Shown here piece after piece: positions 17,877-26,441 of a stretch of 58,530 nt of DNA. Under the pieces are notes generated by a model that worked only from the letters and a program-made list of their open reading frames with translations, did not search any database and was not told where the DNA came from. The stretch is from contig NZHD01000070.1 of NCBI GenBank assembly GCA_002691205.1, forward strand, positions 1-58,530. The letters run 5' to 3'. Each line of letters starts with the position of its first letter. The stretch's first letter is position 1. The stretch is from Deltaproteobacteria bacterium. GTDB taxonomy: Bacteria; Myxococcota_A; UBA9160; UBA4427. The translations under genes were made by a program, and so were the position numbers.

Positions 17877-18722
17877 GTGAAAGCCGGACAATACTTAGGA
17901 ATGAGAGGGGATGACTTAGAGGGGAAGCGGTATGCCAAATATTGGCAACCGGACATGCAGCCTCTTCAGGCCCATGTCGCCCACGCCGTTCTCCATGGTC
18001 CCGAAGCGAGTCGATTAGGTTTTTTGATGAGCGAAGCGGATCAGCTTCTTGAACCCGGAGATCTTCCTCTTGAGAATGGGTATACGACTTTACCCAGTGG
18101 TCAAATCTTTGTTGCAGTCCGAACTGAGATGCCCCGGGTGACTGGAGCCATGTTTGAGTGGTGGATGGGTTGGCATTACATGGAGGCCCAGCGCTACAAG
18201 CTCTGGCATCCACGGGCTCATGTTGCGAACGGGACGGAAGAGATGCTGGGCGATGATCCGGATCTAAGTGATCGGGTTAAATACATGACGACGCATAAAG
18301 TGACTGAATACGTTGGCGAACGTCTTGAAGACATCACGATTACCTTCAGCGACCCTGAGACGATCTTCCCCGACCCTTCTCTTTTTAATCAGGCCGGAAC
18401 CACGGCGATGGTCTGCGGCCGGGTGGCTTTGCAACGCGCTCCAGTGACGATTGGTCATTTGATTCATCAGATTCGCACTACAGCGTCCGGTTCGGAGATG
18501 CGCAGTCGATTTTGGCTTGGTCCGCCGCAGTTTTACGGACTGCGTCTAAATAACCCCATCAACCGATTGCTAGGTTCGAAATTCTTTTCAAATCTTTTTC
18601 TTGATGCACAGGTGGGTCGGGATTTGCTCGTCCATTGTGGAATGGAGATGAATCACTTGGCTGGATTTCTTCCTAGTCTGTATGAGGATTATCACTCAGA
18701 GCCAGGATCCGCCGGTCTCTAG
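17877..18722 (+). CDS. DAPG hydrolase (PhlG)-like C-C bond hydrolase
   Basis: The sequence matches the 2,4-diacetylphloroglucinol hydrolase family, zinc enzymes that cleave a C-C bond next to a ketone (retro-Claisen type). Visible features are FEWWMGWHYMEAQRYKLWHP..H (93-115), E144, and HCGME with His253 and Glu257. The known PhlG zinc site has two His and two Glu with nearly the same spacing, so His111 or His115, Glu144, His253 and Glu257 are the likely ligands. The open frame begins with a GTG at 17877, with AGAGAG upstream; an ATG at 17901 is the alternative. At 281 residues it is near the family's usual length. Most relatives act on acylated aromatic or beta-diketone substrates that remain unknown. 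It is divergent from the monooxygenase and may act in the same route. Confidence 0.82.
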   Translation: MKAGQYLGMRGDDLEGKRYAKYWQPDMQPLQAHVAHAVLHGPEASRLGFLMSEADQLLEPGDLPLENGYTTLPSGQIFVAVRTEMPRVTGAMFEWWMGWHYMEAQRYKLWHPRAHVANGTEEMLGDDPDLSDRVKYMTTHKVTEYVGERLEDITITFSDPETIFPDPSLFNQAGTTAMVCGRVALQRAPVTIGHLIHQIRTTASGSEMRSRFWLGPPQFYGLRLNNPINRLLGSKFFSNLFLDAQVGRDLLVHCGMEMNHLAGFLPSLYEDYHSEPGSAGL

Positions 18723-18981
18723 TCGGGATTTTAGTTTTTTGTCCTCGGCCTGTTTGTGCGGTTTAAGTGGAGTGTCTTTCAAGAGGAGGGGGCTCTGCCG
18801 GTGGATTGCCGTTTAAGTTTGCCATGAGAGTAGATGAAGAGGCCTTCTTTGGGCATGGCTAGCCTCCCTCACTGTTTTTACGCTGTCTCTAGGCAGGTCA
18901 GGGGTGTAAACTGACCGCTTCGGTCTGGAATCATTTGATTTTCGATCCTTTTCAGCCGAAAAAGTCGTTCCAAGGAGCCGA

Positions 18982-21900
18982 ATGATCATGAGCGTGAGGG
19001 CGAAGGATACAGGCATCATTATTCTGGGGCACCCCCGTTCAGGGACGACGCTATTGCGTCGCCTGCTGGATGGGCATTCTCAAATTGCTTGTCCACCAGA
19101 GACCCATCTCCTCAGCGCATGCGCTCGATTCTTAGAAGCCGAACGAACAGCCGACGGCGTTGATATGGGTGTTTTGGCAGGGCTTAACTTTGCAGGTAGT
19201 CCCGATGAGGTCGTCCTGGCCAAGTTGCGTGAATTCGCCTTCTCGTTTTTGTCCGATTACGCTGAAGGGCAGGGAAAACCCCGTTGGGCTGAGAAGACAG
19301 CCTTCGATGCTTTTCATATCGATAATATTGACCGTCTCTGCGGTGAACATGCTCTTTTTGTAGGCATTGTCCGCCATGGCCTCGATGTCGCTGTCAGTAG
19401 TAAAGATTTCTGTGAGGCCGCAGGGATGTATCCAGCGGTGATGCATGAATACATTCGCAGGTACCCACAGCCCATCGAAGCTTTCGCTCGCTCTTGGCTT
19501 GAAGTGAACGAGAAGCTTGTTGCCTTTCGAGAGCGTCATCCCGAAAATACATTTCTCTGCCGCTATGAAGACTTAGTGAATGAGCCTGAGTCGACACTGC
19601 AGGAGGTGATGGAGTTCGTAGGCGAAAGATTCGAGCCAGCCATGCTTAAGCGCGGACTGGAAAGTCCAGGACAACTCGGTTTTGGTGATCACAAAAGTTA
19701 TCAAACTCGCGAAGTCCATGAGTCCAGTGTGGCTCGCTGGCGCAGTCTACCCGCTTCGCAGATCGGTAGTCTGGCTGCATTTATGAATCCGATGCTTGAG
19801 CATTTTAGGTACGATGCTCTTGAGGTCGCTGAAGAGGTTGACCCAGAAAAAGCCCGTGATCGATTTACGAAAGGGCTTGGAATGCTCGCTGCTCGTGATG
19901 TTCCTCTTAAAGGGACTGTCAACGTACGGGCGGCCAACGAAGTTTCTCGTCGTCGATTCTATGGTCGAGAAGAGATGGCTCTGAGCGGTTCAGTGCAACG
20001 TCTGACCCGATCTCTGAATGAAGATGATAGCCGAAAGATCCAAGATCTATACGGGGACCTGTCTAACGCGGATGGTTTTGCTCTTTCATTATATGCCTTG
20101 CTTCGCCATGTGAGTGACGATGAGGACCCGGGCATCGATCTTGTTTTTCAACAGAGTTTTGATGCGGGCTCGGGGCAAGCTGACTCAGTACAGGAAGTCT
20201 TGTCGGTGCGTCTGGGGATTGAATCTGGAGACACTTTTACAGATCTCCATAAAAAGTATCAAGTGGTCCGTCAGTCTTCTGCGGGTGTCGATTTTCAGGA
20301 GAATCAAAAGGCTTCGGACGTTCAAATCAATCTTGGCGCAACGCAGGCCGTCACGCCGGCTGACGATAGTTTTTATGCGCTCAGGGTCAGCGTCACCTAT
20401 TCCGAGAAAAGCGCCTCCTTCCATTTAAGTTTTGATTTTGACCAACAGGTTTGGCCGGACGCCGTCGAACGCGAACGAGCCGTCGACCATTACTTCGAAC
20501 TTTTGAATGCGTTACTTCATGGTCAAGACCAGTTCATCGATGGAGTTTCTCTACTTACGGAGCGAGAGCACCAGCTTTTCGTTCCGAAAGAGAATGGAGT
20601 TGGCGAAAACGGTTCGAGCCTTCAGCGCGTAACCGAGCGTTTCTTTGAGCAGGTGGATCGAAGGCCAGATCATCCTGCGGTCCTATTTGAAGACGAGGTT
20701 CTCACTTATGGAGAGCTGGGACAGAGAGTAACTCGGCTCTCTTCTTTTTTGCGGTCTCGGGGAGTGGAGGCTGGCTCGCTAGTTGCAGTTTGTGTGAGCC
20801 GCTCGCTGGACACCGTGACGGCCCTGCTCGCCGTGATGCACGCCGGTGGCGCCTATGTGCCGATTGATCCGGATCATCCCGAGGCGCGTATCAATCAGAT
20901 CCTCGAAGACGTTGACCCGCCTCTTTTATTAAGTGAGGAAGCCTTGAAAGGTAAGCTCGGGGCGATGAGGCAAGACCGAATCTGTTGTCTAGATCGTGAT
21001 GAATGGCTTGTTGAGACCAAGCCCTCCGAGGCGGGCGAATGGGATTGCGGCGAACTCGCTTACGTGATCTTTACGTCGGGTTCAACGGGTCGACCCAAAG
21101 GTGTTGAGGTTCGCCATCAGGGGCTGAGTGCTTTTCTTCGAGCGATGGCGGAGCAGCCGGGGCTAGACCGAAGCGATCGCTTGCTTGCAGTCACTACGGT
21201 CTCTTTCGATATTGCTGCTCTTGAGATGTTTCTGCCGCTTGTTGAAGGAGCGACGGTCTGTCTAGCGAGCCGCCGAGATGGTCTCGATGGTCATGCTTTA
21301 TCAGATTTGATTCAACGCCACCGCATCACAGTGATTCAAGCGACTCCGGCTACTTTTCATATTCTTGTTGCAGTTGGCTGGCAGGGAAGCTCCGATTTGA
21401 AAATCCTGTGCGGCGGAGAAGCCCTGCCTAAGGCTTTAGCTGGGGCGTTGATTGAGCGCAGTGGCGAGCTTTGGAATATGTACGGGCCGACAGAAACTAC
21501 AATTTGGTCATTAGTTAAGAAAATTGATTCGATTGAAAGAGGAATTACGATAGGTCGCCCTATACAGGGAACGCGAACCTATATTCTAAATGATCGTTTC
21601 GTTCCCGTTCCCATCGGCGTTCCTGGAGAACTTTTCATTGCCGGGGAGGGACTTGCTCGGGGTTACTTTGGTCGTCCGGATTTGACGACTGAGAGGTTTG
21701 TTCGCGACCCTTTCTCCGATGATTCCGAGTCAAAAATGTACCGGACTGGTGACGAAGCCAGGTTGGCGAGCAATGGGGAGATTGAATTTTTAGGCCGTCT
21801 AGACAATCAGGTGAAGGTTCGCGGCTTTCGTATCGAGCTCGGGGAAGTCGAGACAGCTATCTGTGGACATAAAGAGGTCTCCCAATGCGTGGTGGGTGTT

Positions 21901-23307
21901 TATGAGCCAGTGGCCGATGAGAAAGTGTTGGTGGCCTACGTGGTTCAGTCAAAAGGTGCATCTCGGATTGATATAACGACGATGCGCGAATATCTGGCCT
22001 CGTTACTGCCTGCCTATATGATTCCGTCGGCGGTCGTTAACCTTGAGTGCTTGCCGCTGACTCCGAACAATAAAGTGGATCGGAAAGCGCTCCCGAAACC
22101 ATCGGCAGACGATTTTAGCGGGCAACAGGAAGTGGCTCCGGCATCGACCCCCAAGGAGCTTGCCATTATAGAGAATTGGGAGCGTATATTGGGAATCAGC
22201 CCCATTGGTATCGACCAATCCTTTGCTGAACTGGGCGGCGATTCACTTTCGTTTGTTCAGATTTCGGTGGCGCTTGAAGGAGATCTGGGGCACGTCCCTG
22301 ATAAATGGGAAGAGATGCCGATCAAGTCTCTCGCAGGTGTTGAGAGTCGGAATTCTGTTTTCGCTAGAGTTGATACGGCGATTTTTGCTCGAGCTGCTCT
22401 CATTGTCCTCGTTGTTTTTGTGCATTCCGGATTGGTTGGAGTTAAGGGTATTACGAATGGCCTTTTCTTAGTCTCTGGATTCGCATTTGCCAATTTTCAG
22501 CTGAAGTCCATCGTCCAAAGAAAGAATATCTCTTCTGTCATTCAGTCGGTACTGAAGATCGTGATTCCGGTTTTTCTATTTTCCAGTTTTTTGCAACTCT
22601 CGTCTGGAGAATTTTCAGCTTCCGCCTTATTGAATTACAGTAATTTTCTGGGGCCTCACGCATCGCGTACGGATTTCTGGTTCATACAAGTCCTCGTTCA
22701 ACTGATGCTGATCATGGCTCTTATTCTCAGTTTTAGACGTGTTCGAGAGTTTGCGAGCAAGAGTCCATTCCAGTTTGGAGTGTGGTTACTTGCGCTTTCG
22801 GTTGTGCTTAATTTCGGAATTTCCTTCTGGTGGGACACGAGCCATCTTTTTAACCGCCTCCCTCACTTGAAGCTCTGGATGTTTGCCCTCGGGTGGTGCG
22901 TGTATTTCGCGGACAGTGTAATGCGACGAGGAATTGTCGTTGGTCTAATAGTGATCCTATCCATTCCCGTTGTTTTCGCAGTTGAACCCTCGGTGAGTGC
23001 TACCGTGACGACAGCCCTTGTCGCGCTCTCGCTTCTCTTTCTATCCAATGTAGTCGTACTCGTTCCTCTTCACCGAGTGGTCTATGCCTTGGCCGGCGCC
23101 TCCCTGTTCATCTACATCACCCATCCTTATTTCCGGATTGTGATGCATCGGGCTTTTGGTCTGGAGGGCAGTGGGCTTCTCGACGCAACGGTGGGTATTG
23201 TGGGCGGTCTCGTTCTGTGGTTTGTGTGGGAAACTACGGTGACTTTTTTGAATCGTTTTACCTTTTTTCGAAAGATAGGACTTCAATCGGGTGGAGGCGC
23301 CCTCTGA
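18982..23307 (+). CDS. sulfotransferase / adenylation / carrier / acyltransferase-3 fusion
   Basis: One uninterrupted 1441-residue frame holds five modules. Residues 1-285: a sulfotransferase with the PAPS loop GHPRSGTTLL (16-25) and the 3'-phosphate site around Arg131. Residues 334-535: the C-terminal half of an NRPS condensation domain, lacking HHxxxDG. Residues 540-1035: an adenylation domain with FTSGSTGRPKG (697-707), FDIAALEMF (Asp743), YGPTETT (834-840) and Lys1031. Its pocket reads D-I-L-Q-L-G-M-I-W-K, one residue from a known glycine code. Residues 1055-1125: a carrier domain with GGDS, phosphopantetheine site Ser1088. Residues 1134-1425: ten membrane helices of acyltransferase family 3, with catalytic-type His1148, LFLVSG, DFWFIQ and IYITHP. 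AAGGAG lies four bases before the ATG. I infer that glycine is activated, loaded and passed to an envelope acceptor by the membrane domain, while the sulfotransferase modifies the same or a linked molecule. Confidence 0.88.
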   Translation: MIMSVRAKDTGIIILGHPRSGTTLLRRLLDGHSQIACPPETHLLSACARFLEAERTADGVDMGVLAGLNFAGSPDEVVLAKLREFAFSFLSDYAEGQGKPRWAEKTAFDAFHIDNIDRLCGEHALFVGIVRHGLDVAVSSKDFCEAAGMYPAVMHEYIRRYPQPIEAFARSWLEVNEKLVAFRERHPENTFLCRYEDLVNEPESTLQEVMEFVGERFEPAMLKRGLESPGQLGFGDHKSYQTREVHESSVARWRSLPASQIGSLAAFMNPMLEHFRYDALEVAEEVDPEKARDRFTKGLGMLAARDVPLKGTVNVRAANEVSRRRFYGREEMALSGSVQRLTRSLNEDDSRKIQDLYGDLSNADGFALSLYALLRHVSDDEDPGIDLVFQQSFDAGSGQADSVQEVLSVRLGIESGDTFTDLHKKYQVVRQSSAGVDFQENQKASDVQINLGATQAVTPADDSFYALRVSVTYSEKSASFHLSFDFDQQVWPDAVERERAVDHYFELLNALLHGQDQFIDGVSLLTEREHQLFVPKENGVGENGSSLQRVTERFFEQVDRRPDHPAVLFEDEVLTYGELGQRVTRLSSFLRSRGVEAGSLVAVCVSRSLDTVTALLAVMHAGGAYVPIDPDHPEARINQILEDVDPPLLLSEEALKGKLGAMRQDRICCLDRDEWLVETKPSEAGEWDCGELAYVIFTSGSTGRPKGVEVRHQGLSAFLRAMAEQPGLDRSDRLLAVTTVSFDIAALEMFLPLVEGATVCLASRRDGLDGHALSDLIQRHRITVIQATPATFHILVAVGWQGSSDLKILCGGEALPKALAGALIERSGELWNMYGPTETTIWSLVKKIDSIERGITIGRPIQGTRTYILNDRFVPVPIGVPGELFIAGEGLARGYFGRPDLTTERFVRDPFSDDSESKMYRTGDEARLASNGEIEFLGRLDNQVKVRGFRIELGEVETAICGHKEVSQCVVGVYEPVADEKVLVAYVVQSKGASRIDITTMREYLASLLPAYMIPSAVVNLECLPLTPNNKVDRKALPKPSADDFSGQQEVAPASTPKELAIIENWERILGISPIGIDQSFAELGGDSLSFVQISVALEGDLGHVPDKWEEMPIKSLAGVESRNSVFARVDTAIFARAALIVLVVFVHSGLVGVKGITNGLFLVSGFAFANFQLKSIVQRKNISSVIQSVLKIVIPVFLFSSFLQLSSGEFSASALLNYSNFLGPHASRTDFWFIQVLVQLMLIMALILSFRRVREFASKSPFQFGVWLLALSVVLNFGISFWWDTSHLFNRLPHLKLWMFALGWCVYFADSVMRRGIVVGLIVILSIPVVFAVEPSVSATVTTALVALSLLFLSNVVVLVPLHRVVYALAGASLFIYITHPYFRIVMHRAFGLEGSGLLDATVGIVGGLVLWFVWETTVTFLNRFTFFRKIGLQSGGGAL

Positions 23308-23350
23308 AGGCCTTTTGCGGTTCGAATAAAAAGGATCGAAAGCGACGATT

Positions 23351-23842
23351 ATGGATAAACAAAAAGAGAATGGCCGCATGCTCGATGTCGGTAAATTATT
23401 TTTTTCTCTGTTATTTTTGTTTGCTTTTCAGGGATGTCTATCGGCTCAGCTAGACCGGTCTAATGGCAAGGATCATGGCAGTTCATGGATTGCGCCAGTG
23501 GAAGGAGGCGTCGTCTCGGCGGATGATCAGCCTTGGGTTCAGTTCGGTGAAGGGGTGCGCGGGAAAATTTATTTTAGTGATCGCATGACGCTCGTCTATT
23601 TAGAAATGCTCAACTCCCATACGCGACCTAAGTACCCGGCGCATCAACATCACCATGAGCAGATGGTTTATGTTCTTGAGGGGCAATCGATGGTCCAGTT
23701 GGGCGATGAGGTTCGCGAAGTGGGACCTGGGGATGCGTACGTTGTGCCTTCGAATACGCCGCACACATTTAACCCGTTGACAGATAGGGCCGTAGTCATT
23801 GAAGTCTTTACGCCGACACGCGAAGACTTTAGGCCGAAGTAA
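23351..23842 (+). CDS. cupin-domain protein with lipoprotein-like signal
   Basis: This 163-residue protein has an N-terminal hydrophobic stretch ending in FQGC, a lipobox-like site, followed by a single cupin-2 domain. The metal-binding HxH(x)nE motif appears as HQHHHEQMVYVLEG, and the second cupin motif as GPGDAYVVPSNTPHTF. Such domains bind Fe, Mn or Zn and serve as small isomerases, dioxygenases or sensors. It starts 43 bases after the fusion gene on the same strand, so the two are probably co-transcribed, and it would act in the periplasm or on the outer membrane. The start is ambiguous between the ATGs at 23351 and 23378. Substrate unknown; it may bind or process the envelope molecule made by its neighbours. 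Confidence 0.78.
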   Translation: MDKQKENGRMLDVGKLFFSLLFLFAFQGCLSAQLDRSNGKDHGSSWIAPVEGGVVSADDQPWVQFGEGVRGKIYFSDRMTLVYLEMLNSHTRPKYPAHQHHHEQMVYVLEGQSMVQLGDEVREVGPGDAYVVPSNTPHTFNPLTDRAVVIEVFTPTREDFRPK

Positions 23843-24067
23843 GAGCGGTTTTGGTCTCTCCGATTAGCGCCTGAGCCAATCGCTTCTGAATGGGTCACCG
23901 GATCGGTGGATGAGAGCCCGGCGGTGAGCCACTTCTGTGGCCTCATGACGAGGGTCTGGACCCTTGGAAAGCAATGTCGTTGCCGAATTTCGGCGCTTGC
24001 TTCCCGCAGTTCAGCATTGAACCGGTAGGGTAGGTAAAGGCACGCCTGTTCGTTACCTTTCTTTCTT

Positions 24068-25099
24068 ATGGAAAGTCCCGTGCGTCGGAATTTGAAAGCG
24101 ATGATTCTAAGAGTAACTACGCTCGTCGTGTCATTGGTTTTTGTGCTGGGCGTGGCGGAGCTTGGCTTCCGTTTTTTGAGCGCCTCGCCATGGTACGAGA
24201 GGCTTCCAGAGGAACAGCAGAGAACGCCGAGATACGAATACAGTGTAGGCGCTAGTAAGTTCACTCTAAGGTTCCCTCCTCTTAAGCTTCCCAAGCTGAA
24301 GGGGAGTCAGCGGATGCTTTTTCTGGGCGATTCTTTTACTTACGGCTCTGGAGTGAAAGAGTCAGAAACATTTGTTTCCCTAGTGACCAGTCGATTGAAT
24401 GACAATTCGAAGGTTTCAAGGGGATCTGTCTATGAAACCTTTAACGGCGGCGTCCCGGCAAGTATGACGAGGGACTGGGTTGAGTTATTTGATGAGATGG
24501 CTGAGGAGTTTCAACCCGATTCGGTGATTGTCGTTTTTTTTCTCCGGGACGGTGTGCAGGGGGTCACTTCCATTGGTCAAATCAATGCGATTCGTAATCG
24601 GATGGTTCGACTTTCTGAGCATTCAATTCTTTATAGATTCTCTCGACTATGGCGATACTTCATCGATCGGGAAGTTCAAAAAGAGCTTTCTGCAGAGTAC
24701 TTGGGACGATTGGAAAGCGGGTATCTCGGAGAAGAGGGAGAGACGATAGAGTGGAAAAGTGCTCAAGAGAATCTGAAATACCTTCAGCTAGAAAGTAATC
24801 GCTTGGGTGCAAATTTTTATCTTGTCATTTTTCCGGTCCTTTTTGATCTGGGAGCGGAGTATCCTCTTGATGGCGTCGTCGATGAAATTTTGAGATTTGC
24901 GAACCAAGAGCAGATGACAGCGCTCTCCTTGCTTCCAGCCTTTCGGGGCCTTTCTGCGCCGGATCTTTGGGTATCTCCTCTCGATCAGCACCCAAACGGA
25001 GAAGGCCACGCGATTGCCGCCGAAGCAATCTACGATTTTTTGATCAACGTCCCAGCGGGCGAGGCTGGTTTCTCAGAGGGCGCAACACTTCGAAAGTGA
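24068..25099 (+). CDS. membrane-anchored SGNH/GDSL-like protein
   Basis: A membrane helix at about residues 12-33 is followed by a periplasmic SGNH fold: block I GDSFTYGSG with nucleophile Ser89, a block II glycine in FNGGVP, and the block V pair Asp306/His308 in DQHPNGEGH. Acyl esterases and O-acetyltransferase partners (AlgX-like, DltD-like, and the SGNH half of OafA-type proteins) share this layout. It lies on the same strand as the acyltransferase-3 fusion, about 760 bases after it with the cupin gene between. That fits an acyl-transfer partner acting outside the inner membrane. The 225-base gap in front means it could have its own promoter. No clear ribosome binding site is visible. Its acceptor is unknown. 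Confidence 0.82.
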   Translation: MESPVRRNLKAMILRVTTLVVSLVFVLGVAELGFRFLSASPWYERLPEEQQRTPRYEYSVGASKFTLRFPPLKLPKLKGSQRMLFLGDSFTYGSGVKESETFVSLVTSRLNDNSKVSRGSVYETFNGGVPASMTRDWVELFDEMAEEFQPDSVIVVFFLRDGVQGVTSIGQINAIRNRMVRLSEHSILYRFSRLWRYFIDREVQKELSAEYLGRLESGYLGEEGETIEWKSAQENLKYLQLESNRLGANFYLVIFPVLFDLGAEYPLDGVVDEILRFANQEQMTALSLLPAFRGLSAPDLWVSPLDQHPNGEGHAIAAEAIYDFLINVPAGEAGFSEGATLRK

Positions 25100-25150
25100 C
25101 CTTTCGGTTTCTTAGGTGGTGTCCCTGCGTGTCTTACCCAATGGTAAAAT

Positions 25151-26281
25151 TCATTTGTGTCTTTTAATGCGAGAGGCGATTGCATTGAAAGAGCGGTGTA
25201 CAAGGCGGTTGGCTGCTGTGGGTCTAAGAAAAAATTGATTAGAGGAGGGCAGCGTCAGCCGAGGGAGAATGCTGAAATTACTCGGAAAGTAAATGAGGTA
25301 AGAGCATTTTTTCAGCGCAGCGGCTTCCACGATCATGTCTGACGCTAAGCTCTCCCGTTGATCTGACTCTAGGTTCTTGTTATGCAAGGGCCCTTGCCCG
25401 GAGGAGAAACCGGTTTTTCTGTAGCGAACTGTATCGGGAACATAATTCCGAAGTCTCTCGTGAATTTGATCAGAGTCGGTAAAAAGAACGACGGGAACCC
25501 TCTCTTCGTTTTGTGATCTGATTTTTTCGACGATGAGCTTAATTTTTTTGTAGAGCACGTGCTCGCTGCGAGTATCAGAGCGAAGGCTTGTTAAGGAGTC
25601 GGGCATACCATCTTGAAAGCGACTCTTGGCGACCAATCGTTGGTCGTGGAAGGAGCCGTATGTTTCGTTTCGGATCAGCTGCCTGAAGGTATCCAAAGGG
25701 TCGAGCCAATAGATGCAGCGAGCCCCGATATTTTCACCGTTCCCGTGCCGTAGATGGATCGCGATGAAGCGTTCCTCGCCCACATCGGATCGTATGAATG
25801 TCCTTGCTTGCTCAGAAATAGATGTGTTGAAATGCAGGTTCTCTAGAAAGGGTCGTAGGAGTTGTTTATCTAAAGTCCGCATTGGGATGCGGGCATCGAA
25901 CACAACGGTGGGCTCTGGGCGATCGTGACCCGATTCAACAAGAGCCGATAACGCAGCATTCTCTGCTGCTGAACCCGGGGGAAGATCGGAAGAAGAAATT
26001 TTTTCTTGAGTCCACTTGTTGGGAAAGTACGGCGGTCCCAGGAGCGAGTGTTCTATGCCTGGATGAGAGAAGAATATTCGGTTCTCTTTTGAGCTTTCGA
26101 TCGTGAATATATTGTTAAACCAGTTTGTGTCGCGCTCGGAGCAATAGTTGTTTCCTCGCCAATCAATGAGAAGGTTCCGTTCGGTTTTCTTTGCATAAAC
26201 AAAGGCGCCCAATAGGGTTAAAAGCTGATCGCCGAATCCGCAATTGGGGGCTCGGGCAACTACCCATTTATGACTCGACAT
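25151..26281 (-). CDS. NodZ/GT23-like alpha-1,6-fucosyltransferase homologue
   Basis: The N terminus reads NCGFGDQLLTLLGAFVYAKKTERNLLIDWRG (split here by residue: GFGDQLL at 15-21, IDWRG at 39-43), the pattern of NodZ and GT23 fucosyltransferases. The donor-binding motif HLRHGNGENI lies at about 176-185, and a C-terminal helix with EAAALKKCSYLIYFPS matches the end of the family fold. NodZ adds L-fucose from GDP-fucose to N-acetylglucosamine. Here the acceptor is unknown and no GDP-fucose genes are in the window. The size (376) is near the family norm. It converges with the SGNH gene (51-base gap), so it is not in its operon, but the position next to envelope-modifying genes suggests a surface glycan. 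Confidence 0.78.
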   Translation of the reverse strand: MSSHKWVVARAPNCGFGDQLLTLLGAFVYAKKTERNLLIDWRGNNYCSERDTNWFNNIFTIESSKENRIFFSHPGIEHSLLGPPYFPNKWTQEKISSSDLPPGSAAENAALSALVESGHDRPEPTVVFDARIPMRTLDKQLLRPFLENLHFNTSISEQARTFIRSDVGEERFIAIHLRHGNGENIGARCIYWLDPLDTFRQLIRNETYGSFHDQRLVAKSRFQDGMPDSLTSLRSDTRSEHVLYKKIKLIVEKIRSQNEERVPVVLFTDSDQIHERLRNYVPDTVRYRKTGFSSGQGPLHNKNLESDQRESLASDMIVEAAALKKCSYLIYFPSNFSILPRLTLPSSNQFFLRPTAANRLVHRSFNAIASRIKRHK

Positions 26282-26441
26282 AGTGAGAGCCTCGCATGGA
26301 AAAGCGTTCAGTAAAGGCTGACGTGTCGAGGCGGAATCTTCACGAAATGAAAGGCCAGCGAGCTGAGTGTGTCATTGGGGCGGTTTTCGACGAACCCATT
26401 GCGAGTGCGTTAGGCAGGTCGAGTCGAAGGCCAGACGAAAT

